Program-made: the position numbers and the translations under genes
Notes under the pieces: model-generated
What the model was told of the DNA's origin: nothing
Database searches by the model: none
The model's input: only the letters and a program-made list of their open reading frames with translations
In this document: piece by piece, positions 1-6,397 of the stretch
Layout of the letters: the number at the start of each line of letters is the position of its first letter
Numbering within the stretch: the first letter of the stretch is position 1
Source: SAR324 cluster bacterium
GTDB lineage: Bacteria; SAR324; XYD2-FULL-50-16
Length of the DNA stretch: 6,397 nucleotides
NCBI GenBank assembly: GCA_002401295.1
Contig: NVSR01000079.1
Location: 1-6,397, forward strand
Reading direction: 5' to 3'

Positions 1-1931
1 TTGCCGGCATCTCCTGCAGATGCTGCCTCAATATTTGCATTCAGTGCAAGTAGGTTGGTTTGTTGAGCAATCTCCTTGATCATCTCAGTCACCTCTCCAA
101 TCTCATGAGCAGAATGACTTAAGTTACCAATATCCTTAGTTGTAGTTTGTGAGATTTCACTCGCTTGAGCTGCAACTTGTGAGGCGTACTGGGCTTTTTG
201 AGCAACATTTCCAATAGATTCGGACATGTTTTCAACTGCTTTACTGACCTCATTCATATTCAAAGACATCTGAGTCGAAGTTGCAGATACTGATTGAAGA
301 TTAGCATCCATCTGAATCGAATTTGTAGACATCATAGAGATATTTGCTGCAATCTCTCCACTGGTATTAGCAACGATATCAGTCTGTTTGTCAATCGCCA
401 GAGAAGAATCCACCATGGATTGAGAGATAGATGATAGCTCCCCCGAACTACTGGCTAATTTAAGGCTTCTATCCACAATACCCAAGATTGTCTGACTTAA
501 ATCATGAGTCATATTTTTTAGGGCATGACCTAAAGTATCTTTCTCCGAATTCAAATTGACCACTTGAGACAGGTCGCCTGCCGCTATAATCTCGGCCATT
601 TTTGATTTACCATCCAGATTGCGGATCATCAATTGTAGAGAATGGCCTAATTCATCTTTCTCTGAGGCAAGGTCAAAGGATGTTGTCAGATCTCCAAGAG
701 CGACATCTTTCACAACCTTAGCTTTGCTTTGCAGGCTTTCCAACATTGTTTGCAAAGATTTTCCCAATGTATCTTCCTGAGAAACCATCTCTACTTTGAC
801 GCTAAGATCACCTAATGCAACAGATTCGGCCATCTCAGCTTTTTTATTCAGGTTACCCAACATAAATTGTAAATTTTTTCCCAGACTATCTTGATCAGAA
901 GCAAGTTTTGCCTTAATTGACAACTCTCCTGTAGCAACTTTTTCAATCAGTTGATCTTTTTCTTTCAAATTCTGCAACATTTTCTGCAGAGATAATCCCA
1001 GAGCATCTTTCTCTGATATAATAGGTACTTCAATCGTTAGATCTCCACGAGCTACAGCTTCTGTTACAACAGCCTTGTCTAGAAGACTTTTCAACATTTT
1101 TTTTAGTGATACCCCCAGATTGTCTTGTGTGGATGCCAACTCGACTTCAATGGATAGATCTCCTGCTGCCACAGACTCTGCAACGGCCGCTTTTGTTTCT
1201 AAATGGTCGACAAAACGATTCAGTGCTTCTCCCATACTACTCAACTCATCACGCCTGTTTGTCTTTAGCCGTTTGTTTAGAATACCCAGAGAAAGTTGAT
1301 CAATAAAGTCAAGAGTTTCTTTAACTGCTTGATTAATAGGCCGAGTGATCACGATCATCAGGACCACGCTTAATAAAAAGCCTATAAAAATTGTAGCCAC
1401 CATCATCACGGTAATGGACTGCTTAATTTCAAAGCTTGATAATAGCTGTTGATTTGCTGAATTTTCATACTGCTTTGTGATTTTTCTGAGTTCTAGAATA
1501 AGCTCTCGATATACTTTTTTTCCTTTGCCATTGGTCAGTTGATAGGCATCCCCTGTATTGTAATCCATGTGTAATGCAATGCTTTGCATCATTAAATCAA
1601 CATTTTGATGCCTAAGTTCATCCATGCCTGATAATTCATGATTTCCCTCAAAATGGAGATCCAAATCTTTGGCTCTACCCTCAAGATTTGTTTTTATCTT
1701 TTCCATCTCTTCCGGGCTTTCAGTACCTAGAAGTTCGAACAATTCTATACGAAAATCGTTGATTTCAATCTCAAGATCTTTAAGTTGCCCTATCTTTTTA
1801 AGGTTTTGATTATACATAGAGTCGAATAACATACTCATTTTATTGATGCTAAAAATGCCGACTCCCCCTTGAAAAATGATAGCCAGTGTCAAGGTAATAA
1901 AGGCCCCAAAAAGTTTTTTTCTGATTGTCAT
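1..1931 (-). CDS. Methyl-accepting chemotaxis protein with seven tandem HAMP units (3' end outside window)
   Basis: Transmembrane chemoreceptor that would pass a periplasmic signal to a CheA/CheW array. The first 643 codons are visible, starting at ATG 1931-1929 (MTIRKKLFGAF); a purine-rich GTGAGAG at 1937-1943 sits five bases upstream and supports this start. Order: TM1 about residues 7-27; periplasmic helical region about 28-170, short like a four-helix-bundle sensor but not assigned; TM2 about 173-196; a canonical HAMP beginning ITRPIN (195-200) to about 247 with a DEL motif at 228-230; six 39-residue HAMP-like repeats at 248-481; then the helical signalling domain. The last visible residues (AQQTNLLALNANIEAASAGDAG, 622-643; first 20 and last 2 are contiguous) match the conserved MCP hairpin tip, so the return helix and C-terminus lie beyond position 1. 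No stop or frameshift is seen. The receptor class is very confident; the ligand is unknown. The upstream region carries two dyads and a possible promoter. Confidence 0.95.
   Translation of the reverse strand, partial: MTIRKKLFGAFITLTLAIIFQGGVGIFSINKMSMLFDSMYNQNLKKIGQLKDLEIEINDFRIELFELLGTESPEEMEKIKTNLEGRAKDLDLHFEGNHELSGMDELRHQNVDLMMQSIALHMDYNTGDAYQLTNGKGKKVYRELILELRKITKQYENSANQQLLSSFEIKQSITVMMVATIFIGFLLSVVLMIVITRPINQAVKETLDFIDQLSLGILNKRLKTNRRDELSSMGEALNRFVDHLETKAAVAESVAAGDLSIEVELASTQDNLGVSLKKMLKSLLDKAVVTEAVARGDLTIEVPIISEKDALGLSLQKMLQNLKEKDQLIEKVATGELSIKAKLASDQDSLGKNLQFMLGNLNKKAEMAESVALGDLSVKVEMVSQEDTLGKSLQTMLESLQSKAKVVKDVALGDLTTSFDLASEKDELGHSLQLMIRNLDGKSKMAEIIAAGDLSQVVNLNSEKDTLGHALKNMTHDLSQTILGIVDRSLKLASSSGELSSISQSMVDSSLAIDKQTDIVANTSGEIAANISMMSTNSIQMDANLQSVSATSTQMSLNMNEVSKAVENMSESIGNVAQKAQYASQVAAQASEISQTTTKDIGNLSHSAHEIGEVTEMIKEIAQQTNLLALNANIEAASAGDAG
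489..1190 (-). repeat. Six in-frame 117-bp tandem repeats encoding a poly-HAMP array
   Basis: Residues 248-481 of the chemoreceptor consist of six consecutive units, each exactly 39 residues. The conserved Asp codon recurs at 1122, 1005, 888, 771, 654 and 537, always 117 bases apart. Within each unit A8, G10, L12, S20, D23, L25, G26, L29, M32 and L36 are invariant. The pattern (GDL, a variable connector, then SxxDxLG and a second helix ending MxxxL) is the HAMP signature; the third unit has GEL in place of GDL. By hand count, units 1 and 4 share 23 of 39 residues, units 2 and 4 share 19, and units 5 and 6 share 16, so these are old, diverged duplications and not a recent expansion. Established: HAMP domains can be concatenated so that the second helix of one runs into the first helix of the next. 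Inferred: the array forms a long cytoplasmic relay stalk. Confidence 0.9.
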
Positions 1932-1949
1932 AAAAACTCTCACTAATTT

Positions 1950-1977
1950 TTTATCAATTCGGTACTTTTGGGTTCAA
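1950..1977 (-). promoter_or_regulatory. Candidate sigma-70-type promoter of the chemoreceptor gene
   Basis: On the minus strand TTGAAC (1977-1972) and GATAAA (1955-1950) are separated by 16 bases, each matching four of six consensus positions. Transcription would begin near 1943, giving a very short leader that still includes the purine-rich GTGAGAG. The -35 hexamer lies inside the perfect palindrome at 1967-1983. In AT-rich intergenic DNA such matches are common, so this is only suggestive; no flagellar sigma-28-like site was found. Confidence 0.25.
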
Positions 1978-1983
1978 CCCAAA
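1967..1983. promoter_or_regulatory. Perfect 17-base dyad, operator-like, upstream of chemoreceptor
   Basis: TTTGGGTT-C-AACCCAAA has eight-base arms around a single central base. It ends 36 bases before the chemoreceptor start codon and covers the candidate -35 box. There is no T-run after it in either direction, so a terminator is unlikely. A dimeric repressor or activator site is the most natural reading, but the binding protein is unknown. Confidence 0.4.
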
Positions 1984-2007
1984 TTAGATCAATGTTGAAT
2001 CTCTAAT
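1983..2007. repeat. Imperfect inverted repeat next to the operator-like dyad
   Basis: ATTAGA (1983-1988) is repeated in inverted form as TCTAAT (2002-2007). Inside it, AGATCAA and TTGAATCT pair around a two-base loop with one bulged base. The element abuts the palindrome at 1967-1983, sharing one base. Its role is unknown: a second regulator site or an RNA hairpin if transcription starts further upstream. Confidence 0.3.
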
Positions 2008-2073
2008 ATTCGCAAATAATCTCTCAAAAATGCCTATTGTAATTTGACTCGACTTTAGACTTTTTCTAGAAAG

Positions 2074-2289
2074 TCAGGTCGTATCAAGTAGCTGATTAAT
2101 CAAAACTCCTAAATGAACAAGCGCTTCCTCAAATGTAGCCTCCACACTCCAACGAAGCATGTGCCCTTGAAGAGTATCAAACGCATCAATTTCAACATTA
2201 TTCGTAAAATAAACTGCGTGTTTTTTCTTTCCCTCAATGCGGACTAGTAGCTTTAAAGCAGTACTTTTTACAGGCCTCAACCTTCCCTA
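2074..2289 (-). pseudogene. Decayed fragment of a DDE transposase (IS701-like)
   Basis: The minus frame ending at TGA 2076-2074 encodes about 68 residues from a TTG at 2280, preceded by an in-frame TAG at 2289-2287. Residues 43-59 read RWSVEATFEEALVHLGV, closely resembling the conserved block RWxVExTFEExRxHLGxETQRQ around the third catalytic acid of DDE transposases of the IS701-like type. The stretch before it (PVKSTALKLLVRIEGKKK) resembles the usual beta-strand segment PVPIRWVLVRDPxGK. After HLGV the resemblance ends at once, the expected ETQRQ is absent, and a stop follows nine residues later. The N-terminal two thirds with the first two catalytic Asp residues are missing. No terminal inverted repeats or target duplications were recognised. 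I read this as a relic of an insertion sequence and not an expressed gene; the family is assigned from memory of the motif. Confidence 0.7.
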
Positions 2290-2353
2290 ATGGGCAAAAG
2301 AACTATTTTTGATGTTCCATTGATAACATATTAAGCAAATGAATGATTTAGCT

Positions 2354-2378
2354 GATATTTGCTTTAAAAGCAACTATC
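2354..2378. repeat. 25-base inverted repeat (12-base arms, one mismatch)
   Basis: GATA-T-TTGCTTT, a central A, then AAAGCAA-C-TATC: arms of twelve bases with a single T/C mismatch around one base. No T-run follows on either strand, so it is not a convincing terminator. It could be a cruciform-type element, a protein site, or the end of a lost mobile element. Confidence 0.4.
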
Positions 2379-2609
2379 TAGAATAGGAATCTCCCTTTTG
2401 GGGTTTCGGATTTTTTTTCTTCGATTATCTCTGGAGGGAAAAAGTACAATCTAACATCAATTCACAGGCGGCGGATCATGGTAATATGTAGGCAGCAGTA
2501 TCCTTCTAAGAGAAGTCTTGTGACTTGCTTTTTTCACTGCTGTTTCAGAGATAGGAAAGAGGAGTAGGAAAACTACCAGTAGGGATGATTATAGGAGGAA
2601 GGAGGGAGG

Positions 2610-2633
2610 AAGCCCCCCCTGCAGGGGGGGCTT
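2610..2633 (-). terminator. tex: Perfect GC-rich palindrome downstream of tex, candidate terminator
   Basis: AAGCCCCCCC-TGCA-GGGGGGGCTT is a perfect 24-base palindrome (ten-base arms, four-base loop) that starts 28 bases after the tex stop codon. Its position and very stable stem fit transcription termination or 3'-end protection of tex mRNA. The sequence after it on the minus strand is pyrimidine-rich (CTTCCTCCCTCC type) but lacks the run of T typical of an intrinsic terminator, so this may be a non-canonical terminator. Being symmetrical it could act on either strand, but no plus-strand gene approaches it. Confidence 0.6.
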
Positions 2634-2661
2634 ATAGTGGAGCGCAAAAATTCAGACTTGC

Positions 2662-4920
2662 TTACCTGTTTTTGAACTTATTCGCCAAAGCGGCCAAATC
2701 AACTGCCATGTTGCCTGTTGTCTTGGGGGCTTTCTTTTCTTGAGGACGAGACTGGAAATTTTTAGAGGCCGTAGGATTTGCCTGACCGGCACCTTTAGTT
2801 TTCATGCTGAGAGCAATGCGTTTTCTGTCAACATCAACGCTGAGCACACGAACCTTAACAACCTCACCGACACCACAAACCTCACTGGCATCTTTAATAA
2901 AACGATCTGCCATTTCCGAGAGGTGTACCAAGCCATCCTGATGGACACCCAGATCGACAAAAACACCGAACTTGGTCAGATTGGTAACGGTTCCTTCCAG
3001 CTCCATTCCTTCCGCTAAATCTTTGATCTCCTGAACATTTTCATCGAACTTGGCACCAATGAAAGCAGTTCGTGGATCTCGTCCCGGTTTTTTCAATTCG
3101 TCAACAATGTCTTTTAATGTCAAAAAACCAACTTTTTCAGTTCGATAAGCACTGAGATCTAGACTACCCAAAGCCTTTTCATTGCCGATTAAGACTTCCA
3201 CTGTCAGTTGCAGATCCTTGGCCATTTTTAGAACAATGGGATAATTCTCTGGATGTACCGCAGACTGATCCAAGGGATTGTCACCCTGGGGAATTCGCAT
3301 AAAACCTGCGGATTGCTCGAAGGCTTTAGGGCCAAAACGAGGCACTTTCAAGAGTGCCTTGCGTGTCTTAAATGCACCGTTTTGGTCCCGGTAACTAACA
3401 ATGTTCTTGGCCATGGTTTTACTCAAGCCGGAAACATAAGAGAGCAGTGAGGCGGAGGCCGTATTCAGGTTAACACCCACAAAGTTCACGCAGGACTCAA
3501 CGACTTCATCCAGGGAGCGCTTCAATTTGGTTTGATTCACATCATGCTGATATTGCCCCACACCAATTGACTTGGCATCAATCTTCACCAACTCAGCCAA
3601 AGGATCCTGGAATCGTCGAGCAATGGAAATAGAACCACGGAAGGTTAGATCCAAATCAGGGAATTCTTCACGAGCAATGTCTGAGGCGGAATAAATGGAG
3701 GCACCCGACTCATTCACAAAAATAGGTTGAATGTGTTCTTTGCCCGCTCGTTTTAGGAAATTACGGACAAATTGCATCACTTCGCGGGAAGCGGTTCCGT
3801 TACCGATGCAGATACAATCACAAGGAAAACTCATCAAAACTTTACCTAAGATGGCTTCAGCTTCCAATAATTTGTGCTTGCCATTCGTTGGAAAAATCAC
3901 ACCTTTTTCCAGAAACTTCCCCGTTTGATCCACCACAACCCACTTGCTTCCCGAACGGAAACCCGGATCGATGCCCAGAATCATTTTAGCCCCACCCAAG
4001 GGAGCCAGGAGTAATTCCTTCAAGTTTTGCCCAAAAACGTTAATGGAATCTTCATCAGCTTCCGTTTTCAAACGCATGCGCATTTCAACTTCCACGGAGG
4101 GAGCAATCAAACGCTGGTAACCATCTTGAATTGCCAGTTTTAATTCTTCCTCTTCACCTTTTGTTGACTTCAGCCAACCTGATTCAATATGCTCCAAGAT
4201 CGCCTCTTTAGGCACTTCAATGCGAAACCGCAGGATGCCTTCTTCCTCACCACGACGAACCGCCAGGAAACGATGGGCAGGAATGCGGCGTACCGGCTCA
4301 GAGTATTGATAATACATCTCAAATTTAGTTTTTTCTGCGGCAAACTCCTTGCGTACTTCCGTCTGGATTTCCCCTTCACCCCAGCAGATTTCTCGAATTC
4401 TCTCTTTGAGTACCACATCTTCAGAGATCCATTCAGCCACAATATCTCGTGCTCTATGCAGCGCTTCCGCCTCATCCAACTCCACAGTTTCCTGCTGCAG
4501 ATAACTATCCAGCCAGGATTTAGGGGTTTCCTGATCACGAATCAATTCCGCCAAAGGCTCTAAGCCTAAATCCCGTGCAACGGCAGCTCTGGTTCGCTTC
4601 TTGCGCTTGTAAGGCAGATAAAGATCCTCTAAGGCCTGTTTGGTCTGGGCCTTCATGATCTGAGCTTTCAAAGCATCCGTTAATTTGCCTTGCTCGTCGA
4701 TAGAACTGAGGATGGATTCTCTGCGATCTTCCATCTCAGTCAAATATTCAAAACGATCACGAATATCTCGCAGCTGAACTTCGTCAAGGGCACCGGTCAT
4801 CTCTTTTCGATAACGAGCGATGAATGGAATGGTATTTCCTTCCTCAAGCATTGCCACTACGCGGCTGACCTGCTCAAGAGACACCCCCAGTTCACGGGCT
4901 ATCAGTCCAAGTTTATCCAT
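2662..4920 (-). CDS. tex: Tex, S1-domain RNA-binding transcription accessory protein
   Basis: A complete 752-residue protein, the usual length for the Tex family of cytoplasmic nucleic-acid-binding proteins associated with transcription. The N-terminal helical Tex region has the family hallmark IPFIARYRKEMTGALDE (31-47) and LEDLYLPYKRKKRTRA (97-112). The RNase H-like (YqgF-type) domain starts near 312 with GIDPGFRSG (316-324) and continues through GNGTASRE (373-380) and NESGASIYSAS (403-413). SIGVGQYQHDV (451-461) leads into the helix-hairpin-helix region (about 480-545: GVNLNTASASLL, then VPRFGPKAFEQSAGFMRI). The C-terminal S1 RNA-binding domain spans about 637-708 (GTVTNLTKFGVFVDLGVHQDG). 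A basic tail ends in MAVDLAALANKFK, common in the family. ATG at 4920-4918 gives the expected N-terminus (MDKLGLIARELGVS); the ribosome site is weak (AAAGAAAAA). The gene lies 154 bases after nadE and is followed by a GC-rich palindrome. No damage is seen. Confidence 0.97.
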   Translation of the reverse strand: MDKLGLIARELGVSLEQVSRVVAMLEEGNTIPFIARYRKEMTGALDEVQLRDIRDRFEYLTEMEDRRESILSSIDEQGKLTDALKAQIMKAQTKQALEDLYLPYKRKKRTRAAVARDLGLEPLAELIRDQETPKSWLDSYLQQETVELDEAEALHRARDIVAEWISEDVVLKERIREICWGEGEIQTEVRKEFAAEKTKFEMYYQYSEPVRRIPAHRFLAVRRGEEEGILRFRIEVPKEAILEHIESGWLKSTKGEEEELKLAIQDGYQRLIAPSVEVEMRMRLKTEADEDSINVFGQNLKELLLAPLGGAKMILGIDPGFRSGSKWVVVDQTGKFLEKGVIFPTNGKHKLLEAEAILGKVLMSFPCDCICIGNGTASREVMQFVRNFLKRAGKEHIQPIFVNESGASIYSASDIAREEFPDLDLTFRGSISIARRFQDPLAELVKIDAKSIGVGQYQHDVNQTKLKRSLDEVVESCVNFVGVNLNTASASLLSYVSGLSKTMAKNIVSYRDQNGAFKTRKALLKVPRFGPKAFEQSAGFMRIPQGDNPLDQSAVHPENYPIVLKMAKDLQLTVEVLIGNEKALGSLDLSAYRTEKVGFLTLKDIVDELKKPGRDPRTAFIGAKFDENVQEIKDLAEGMELEGTVTNLTKFGVFVDLGVHQDGLVHLSEMADRFIKDASEVCGVGEVVKVRVLSVDVDRKRIALSMKTKGAGQANPTASKNFQSRPQEKKAPKTTGNMAVDLAALANKFKNR

Positions 4921-5074
4921 ATTTTTTCTTTATTAATTCGGTCGGTTAGGATTATCGGGCCTTTCCCACTGTAGCTTGGTATGAGGAATAAAACCCAATA
5001 ATTTAGAGGATCTGGAATCAGGAGAAGCTTAAAACTTTTGCTACTCCTTTATGTGAACATTTGTCTAGTATTTT
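4921..5074 (-). other. nadE-tex intergenic gap with possible tex leader
   Basis: A gap of 154 bases between co-directional genes, long enough to hold a separate tex promoter, although no convincing -35/-10 pair was found. A CCCGATAA sequence resembles a flagellar -10 box but has no TAAA partner at the right distance. An AAAGGAG at about 5045-5051 (minus strand) looks like a ribosome site but no start codon or open frame follows it. A weak hairpin (GGAG...CTCC around AAAAGTTTT, about 5022-5048) may form after nadE. Confidence 0.3.
4926..4942 (-). promoter_or_regulatory. 17-base motif upstream of tex, shared with chemoreceptor upstream region
   Basis: The minus-strand sequence ACCGAATTAATAAAGAA matches ACCGAATTGATAAAAAA at 1963-1947 in 15 of 17 positions. 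Both lie immediately upstream of a start codon, with the motif's first base 22 bases before tex and 32 bases before the chemoreceptor ATG. The core could be a -10-like element, but for tex that would leave almost no leader. It may be a shared regulator site or a coincidence of AT-rich DNA. Confidence 0.25.
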
Positions 5075-6397
5075 CTAGATTCGCTTAGCCGCAACGGGCA
5101 TACGCCAACCTGTCCCAAAAGCTTGATCAGTGACCTTAATTCCCGGTGCTGCCTGCTTTCGTTTGAATTCCGCCAAACGTACCAGACGTACGATTTTATT
5201 GACAATCTCAGAATCAAATCCTTCAGCGATAATCTGTTCCGCTGATTTATGCTTCTCTATATAGAGGCGTAAAATCGCATCCAGTATTTCATAAGAGGGC
5301 AAGTTGTCTTGATCTGTTTGGTCGGGACGTAACTCCGCAGATGGCGGTTTGGTGATAATATTTTCCGGAATCAAATTTCCTTTAGCCTTATTCACCCAGG
5401 TACACAAACGGTAAACCAGCATTTTTGGCAGATCGGAGATGACGGCCAAGCCTCCCGACATATCTCCATAAATCGTACAATAACCGACAGATAATTCGGA
5501 TTTATTGCCCGTCGTCAAAAGTAAGGCTCCATGCTTGTTGGACATAGCCATCAATAAGTTGCCTCGAATTCGAGCTTGAATATTTTCTTCTGTGGTGTCT
5601 GCTTCGTAACCTTCAAAAACCGGTGCCAGGGCTTTATCAAAAGCTTCCATCATAGGAGCAATCGGAATCCTATGAGTTTTAATCCCAGACAATTCAGCTA
5701 ACTTGAGAGAATCATCAATACTTCCCTGACTAGAGTAAGGAGAAGGCATCAGGACTCCCGTAACATTCTCCGCACCAATAGCCTCTGCCGCAATCACAGC
5801 AGTCAAGGCGGAATCAATACCACCGGACAAGCCCAATACAGCTTTGTGGAAGCCACACTTCGTGAGATAATCTCGTGTTCCCAAGACCAGGGTATTCCAA
5901 ATTTCCTCTTCTTCCGACAAGGATTCTTCTTTCCTTCCAGATTGCGGATCTTGCAGGTCAACAATCAAACTGTCCTCAGCAAAAGCTTTGGCTCTGGCAA
6001 TCAATTGCCCCTGTTCATCAAAAGCACAGCTTCTTCCGTCAAAGACCAAATCATCATTCCCACCAATTTGATTCACATAAATCACGGGAATTTTGCCCGC
6101 GACAGCAATACCGGAAAGCATATTTTCACGAATACTTTGCTTACGAATAGCAAAAGGAGAGGAGGACAGATTAATCAACAGGTCCACATTCTCCTGACGT
6201 AAGGATTCCACGGGGTTTTCCCGGTATAAAGGAGACTGTTCCGTGACACGATCATTCCAAATATCCTCACAGATGGTAATCCCGATTCTCTTCCCTTTGA
6301 ACTCTAATACTTGCTCTTCATCAGAGGATTCGAAGTAGCGAACCTCATCAAATACATCATAGTTGGGCAATAGTTTTTTATGAAAACTACGCAGGAT
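5075..6397 (-). CDS. nadE: Glutamine-dependent NAD+ synthetase (5' end outside window)
   Basis: Cytoplasmic enzyme of the last step of NAD+ synthesis: it amidates nicotinic acid adenine dinucleotide using ATP and ammonia released from glutamine. The open frame continues to the right edge, so 440 C-terminal residues are visible and roughly 100 N-terminal ones are missing, including the glutaminase catalytic Glu. Visible glutaminase motifs: FHKKLLPNYDVFDE (5-18) with the expected catalytic Lys at 7, and GITICEDIWND (39-49) with the catalytic Cys at 43. The synthetase domain follows: the ATP pyrophosphatase loop LGLSGGIDSALTAV (SGGIDS at 191-196), RIRGNLLMAMSNKHG, TTGNKSELSVGYCTIYGDMSGGLAVI and ITKPPSAELRPDQTDQDNLP, all family hallmarks. 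The C-terminus FGTGWRMPVAAKRI is complete. A TTG at 6370-6368 is an internal Leu and not the start, since the conserved LRSFHKKL precedes it in frame. The attached glutaminase domain distinguishes it from the shorter ammonia-only form. Confidence 0.96.
   Translation of the reverse strand: MLRSFHKKLLPNYDVFDEVRYFESSDEEQVLEFKGKRIGITICEDIWNDRVTEQSPLYRENPVESLRQENVDLLINLSSSPFAIRKQSIRENMLSGIAVAGKIPVIYVNQIGGNDDLVFDGRSCAFDEQGQLIARAKAFAEDSLIVDLQDPQSGRKEESLSEEEEIWNTLVLGTRDYLTKCGFHKAVLGLSGGIDSALTAVIAAEAIGAENVTGVLMPSPYSSQGSIDDSLKLAELSGIKTHRIPIAPMMEAFDKALAPVFEGYEADTTEENIQARIRGNLLMAMSNKHGALLLTTGNKSELSVGYCTIYGDMSGGLAVISDLPKMLVYRLCTWVNKAKGNLIPENIITKPPSAELRPDQTDQDNLPSYEILDAILRLYIEKHKSAEQIIAEGFDSEIVNKIVRLVRLAEFKRKQAAPGIKVTDQAFGTGWRMPVAAKRI

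Larger units (their letters stand above)
2290..2661. other. Intergenic stretch without a recognisable gene
   Basis: About 370 bases between the transposase relic and tex. No reading frame of useful length or recognisable protein is visible on either strand. It contains an inverted repeat at 2354-2378, a T8 run at 2411-2418 with no convincing hairpin before it, a small five-base-arm hairpin at 2503-2515, a purine-rich plus-strand tract at about 2547-2612, and the GC-rich palindrome at 2610-2633. Part of it may be decayed mobile-element DNA, because it adjoins the transposase relic, but no translated similarity supports that. Confidence 0.5.

Noticed and set aside
489..1190. Regular 117-bp periodicity as a possible CRISPR or satellite array
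   Set aside because: The repeats are diverged at DNA level, contain no unique spacers, and are an uninterrupted reading frame with HAMP-type conserved residues.
1075..1306. Plus-strand open frames of 66-74 codons inside the chemoreceptor gene
   Set aside because: They overlap well-supported minus-strand coding sequence and show no recognisable protein features; they are shadows.
2391..2418. T8 run at 2411-2418 as an intrinsic terminator
   Set aside because: The bases before it do not form a stem of more than about four pairs, and no plus-strand gene would end there.
4170..4563. Open frames of 122-124 codons on both strands inside tex
   Set aside because: Out-of-frame or antisense to a conserved Tex protein, with compositions typical of shadow frames and no known motif.
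4952..4959. CCCGATAA before tex as a flagellar sigma-28 -10 box
   Set aside because: No TAAA element lies about 15 bases upstream, and tex is not a flagellar gene.
5045..5051. AAAGGAG ribosome-binding-like sequence between nadE and tex
   Set aside because: No ATG, GTG or TTG follows at a usable distance and no open frame begins there.
5846..6202. Plus-strand open frames of 91-118 codons opposite nadE
   Set aside because: Antisense to the strongly conserved synthetase and glutaminase domains; no independent support.
6368..6370. TTG as the start codon of nadE
   Set aside because: The conserved catalytic segment FHKKLLPNY straddles it in frame, so translation must begin further upstream, outside the window.

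Overview
The window comes from a moderately AT-rich bacterial chromosome. Every protein-coding gene I can support lies on the minus strand, so transcription runs from high to low coordinates: nadE (5' end beyond the right edge), then tex, then a gene-poor stretch with a transposase remnant, then a large chemoreceptor gene that runs off the left edge. A membrane chemoreceptor together with a Tex protein and a two-domain glutamine-dependent NAD+ synthetase suggests a motile, probably Gram-negative bacterium. Nothing here fixes the phylum, and I do not name a taxon.

Right part (5075-6397): most of nadE, covering the end of the glutaminase (nitrilase-like) domain and the whole synthetase domain. 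A 154-base gap separates it from tex (2662-4920), a full-length 752-residue S1-domain transcription accessory protein. These are housekeeping genes with well-conserved motifs and no visible damage. Their shared orientation may be a loose operon or just neighbourhood; no functional link is visible.

Middle (1932-2661): about 730 bases without an intact gene. It holds a perfect 24-base GC-rich palindrome just after tex (candidate terminator), a 25-base imperfect inverted repeat, a decayed fragment of a DDE transposase (2074-2289), and two dyad structures just upstream of the chemoreceptor start, one of which overlaps a candidate -35 box.

Left part (1-1931): the first 643 codons of a methyl-accepting chemotaxis protein. 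The order is TM1, a short periplasmic helical domain, TM2, a membrane-proximal HAMP, then six further HAMP-like units of exactly 39 residues (117 bp each), then the start of the cytoplasmic signalling hairpin up to its tip. This seven-HAMP relay is the most unusual feature. I did not find a clearly new multi-gene system; the best leads are the HAMP array, the regulatory-looking dyads, and a 17-base motif shared by the upstream regions of the chemoreceptor and tex.
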